NCBI GenBank assembly: GCA_920105625.2 | Contig: OV050032.1 | Coordinates: 95,650,542-95,714,541 of the forward strand | Direction of reading: 5' to 3' | Length of the DNA: 64,000 bases | Source: Clusia tigrina | Taxonomy: Eukaryota; Arthropoda; Insecta; Diptera; Clusiidae | In this document: positions 63,271-64,000 of the stretch, one piece after another | How positions within the stretch are numbered: the first letter of the stretch is position 1 | How the letters are laid out: each line of letters starts with the position of its first letter | The notes under the pieces: generated by a model | The model's database searches: none | Seen by the model: the letters and a program-made list of their open reading frames with translations, nothing else | Told to the model about the DNA's origin: nothing | Program-made: the position numbers and the translations under genes

Positions 63271-64000
63271 CTACCCTAGAGTCCCAAATCAAACACTGAT
63301 AAAACTTCAAACGCCCCTAACTTCTTTACGGTACGTCCTACACATATCAAAGTTTGCAACATACAAATGCTTGTAACTTTTTACTGGAGCGTCATAAAAC
63401 CTTGAAATTTTGTAACAATAAAGTACTCGAGCATCTTGTCAATTTAAGTTATCCCTCAAAGCTATGCTACCATTGAGTCCCAAATCAAACACTGATTAAA
63501 CTTCAAATGGCAATAACTTCTATACGGTACGTCCTACACCTATCAAAGTTTGCAACATACAAATGGTTGTATCTTTTTACTGGTGCGTCATAATACCTTG
63601 AAATTTTGTAACAATAAAGTACTCGAGCATCTTGTCAATTTAAGTTATCGCTCAAAGCTATGCTACCCTAGAGTCCCAAATCAAACACTGATAAAACTTC
63701 AAATGACCCTAACTTCTATACGGTACGTCCTACACCTATCAAAGTTTGCAACATACAATTGCTTGTATCTTTTTACTGGAGCGTCATAAAACCTTGAAGT
63801 TTTGTAACAATAAAGTACTCGAGCCTCTTGTCAATTTAAGCTATCGCTCAAAGCTATGCTCCCCTAGAGTCCCAAATAAAACACTGATAAAACTTCAAAC
63901 GCCCCTAACTTCTTTACGGTACGTCCTACACATATCAAAGTTTGCAACATACAAATGCTTGTAACTTTTTACTGGAGCGTCATAAAACCTTGAAATTTTG
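63271..64000. repeat. Right end of window: hexamer-like monomers, array continues
   Basis: About four monomers, including tatccctcaaag near 63452, caaatggttg near 63562, ggtgcgtcataatacc near 63583, acaattgctt near 63756 and gctcccctag near 63860. The last base lies inside gaaattttg of a monomer, so the array runs past the window. Confidence 0.8.

Larger units (their letters stand above)
1..64000. repeat. 196-bp satellite DNA array, about 326 head-to-tail monomers
   Basis: Every part of the window is a copy of one 196-bp unit. The hexamer ctcgag (XhoI), or its variant cccgag, recurs every 196 bp, as do the cores ggtacgtcc, gagtcccaaatc and gtaacaata. All copies share one orientation and I see no inverted block. 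Length is strictly kept: apart from one 89-bp deletion (30108/30109) and two 91-bp partial duplications (5828, 9647), I saw only one-base indels, most often a t insertion giving catctttgtc. No transposon, microsatellite or unique spacer interrupts the array, and both ends run out of the window. Satellites of this monomer size and homogeneity are usually centromeric or heterochromatic. That location is inferred; no centromeric protein or retrotransposon is present to prove it. Confidence 0.98.

Noticed and set aside
1..64000. CRISPR array
   Set aside because: Direct repeats are present, but there are no unique spacers: the full 196-bp period is repeated and no cas gene is present.
1..64000. 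Transposon or LTR insertion, rDNA spacer, tRNA or rRNA gene
   Set aside because: Every segment can be assigned to the 196-bp monomer. No terminal repeats, target-site duplications, protein motifs or conserved RNA sequence were seen.
1..64000. Inverted segments or a switch of array orientation
   Set aside because: Scanning for the reverse complement of the core (ggacgtacc with aagttag downstream) gave nothing; all monomers read the same way.

Overview
The whole window is one uninterrupted satellite DNA array. A monomer of 196 bp (about 36% G+C) is repeated head to tail from base 1 to base 64000, roughly 326 copies, all in the same orientation. I found no gene, RNA gene, transposon, CRISPR array or unique sequence. 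The window begins and ends inside the array, so its true length is unknown. This is typical of centromeric, pericentromeric or subtelomeric heterochromatin of a eukaryote in a long-read assembly. The A+T-rich monomer with a core like aataactt..tacggtacgtcc, and no CENP-B-like box, feels plant-like. That is an inference; I cannot name the species or the chromosomal position.

Monomers fall into a few linked-variant classes. M1 has ccattgag, gattaaac, caaatggcaataac and gcttgtatc. M2 has ccctagag, gaaacatac and atgattgtaattt. M3 has ccattgag, gataaaac, caaacgcccctaac, gcttgtaac and aataatg. M4 has gagcctc, agctatc, gataccctag and aatagag. The cleanest higher-order repeat (HOR) is the M1-M2-M3-M4 tetramer of 784 bp (11.4-12.9 kb, repeated in 45.8-47 kb). 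Losing one monomer gives a 588-bp trimer (12.9-15.9 kb).

Layout: 1-2.5 kb, mixed HOR with an internal repeat at offset about 1568. About 2.51-10.15 kb, two tandem copies of a 3819-bp block, each carrying a 91-bp partial-monomer duplication. About 10.1-16.9 kb, tetramer and trimer arrays. About 16.99-26.40 kb, two tandem copies of a 4705-bp block. 26.4-35 kb, mixed monomers with a 392-bp dimer duplication and one 89-bp deletion. 35-45 kb, nested duplications of 784, 785, 1569, 1765 and 2550 bp. 45.9-56.9 kb, four long HOR copies spaced 2353, 2549 and 3333 bp. 56.9-64 kb, a duplicated hexamer (1176 bp) and blocks shared at offsets 3724 and 4508 bp.

Nothing here acts as a gene system. The content is a record of how a satellite evolves: unequal crossover, hybrid monomers, gene-conversion-like patches and microhomology-sized rearrangements. 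The short open frames (about 70-80 codons) are by-products of the repeat. Nearly all open at TTG, and they recur only because the monomer recurs.
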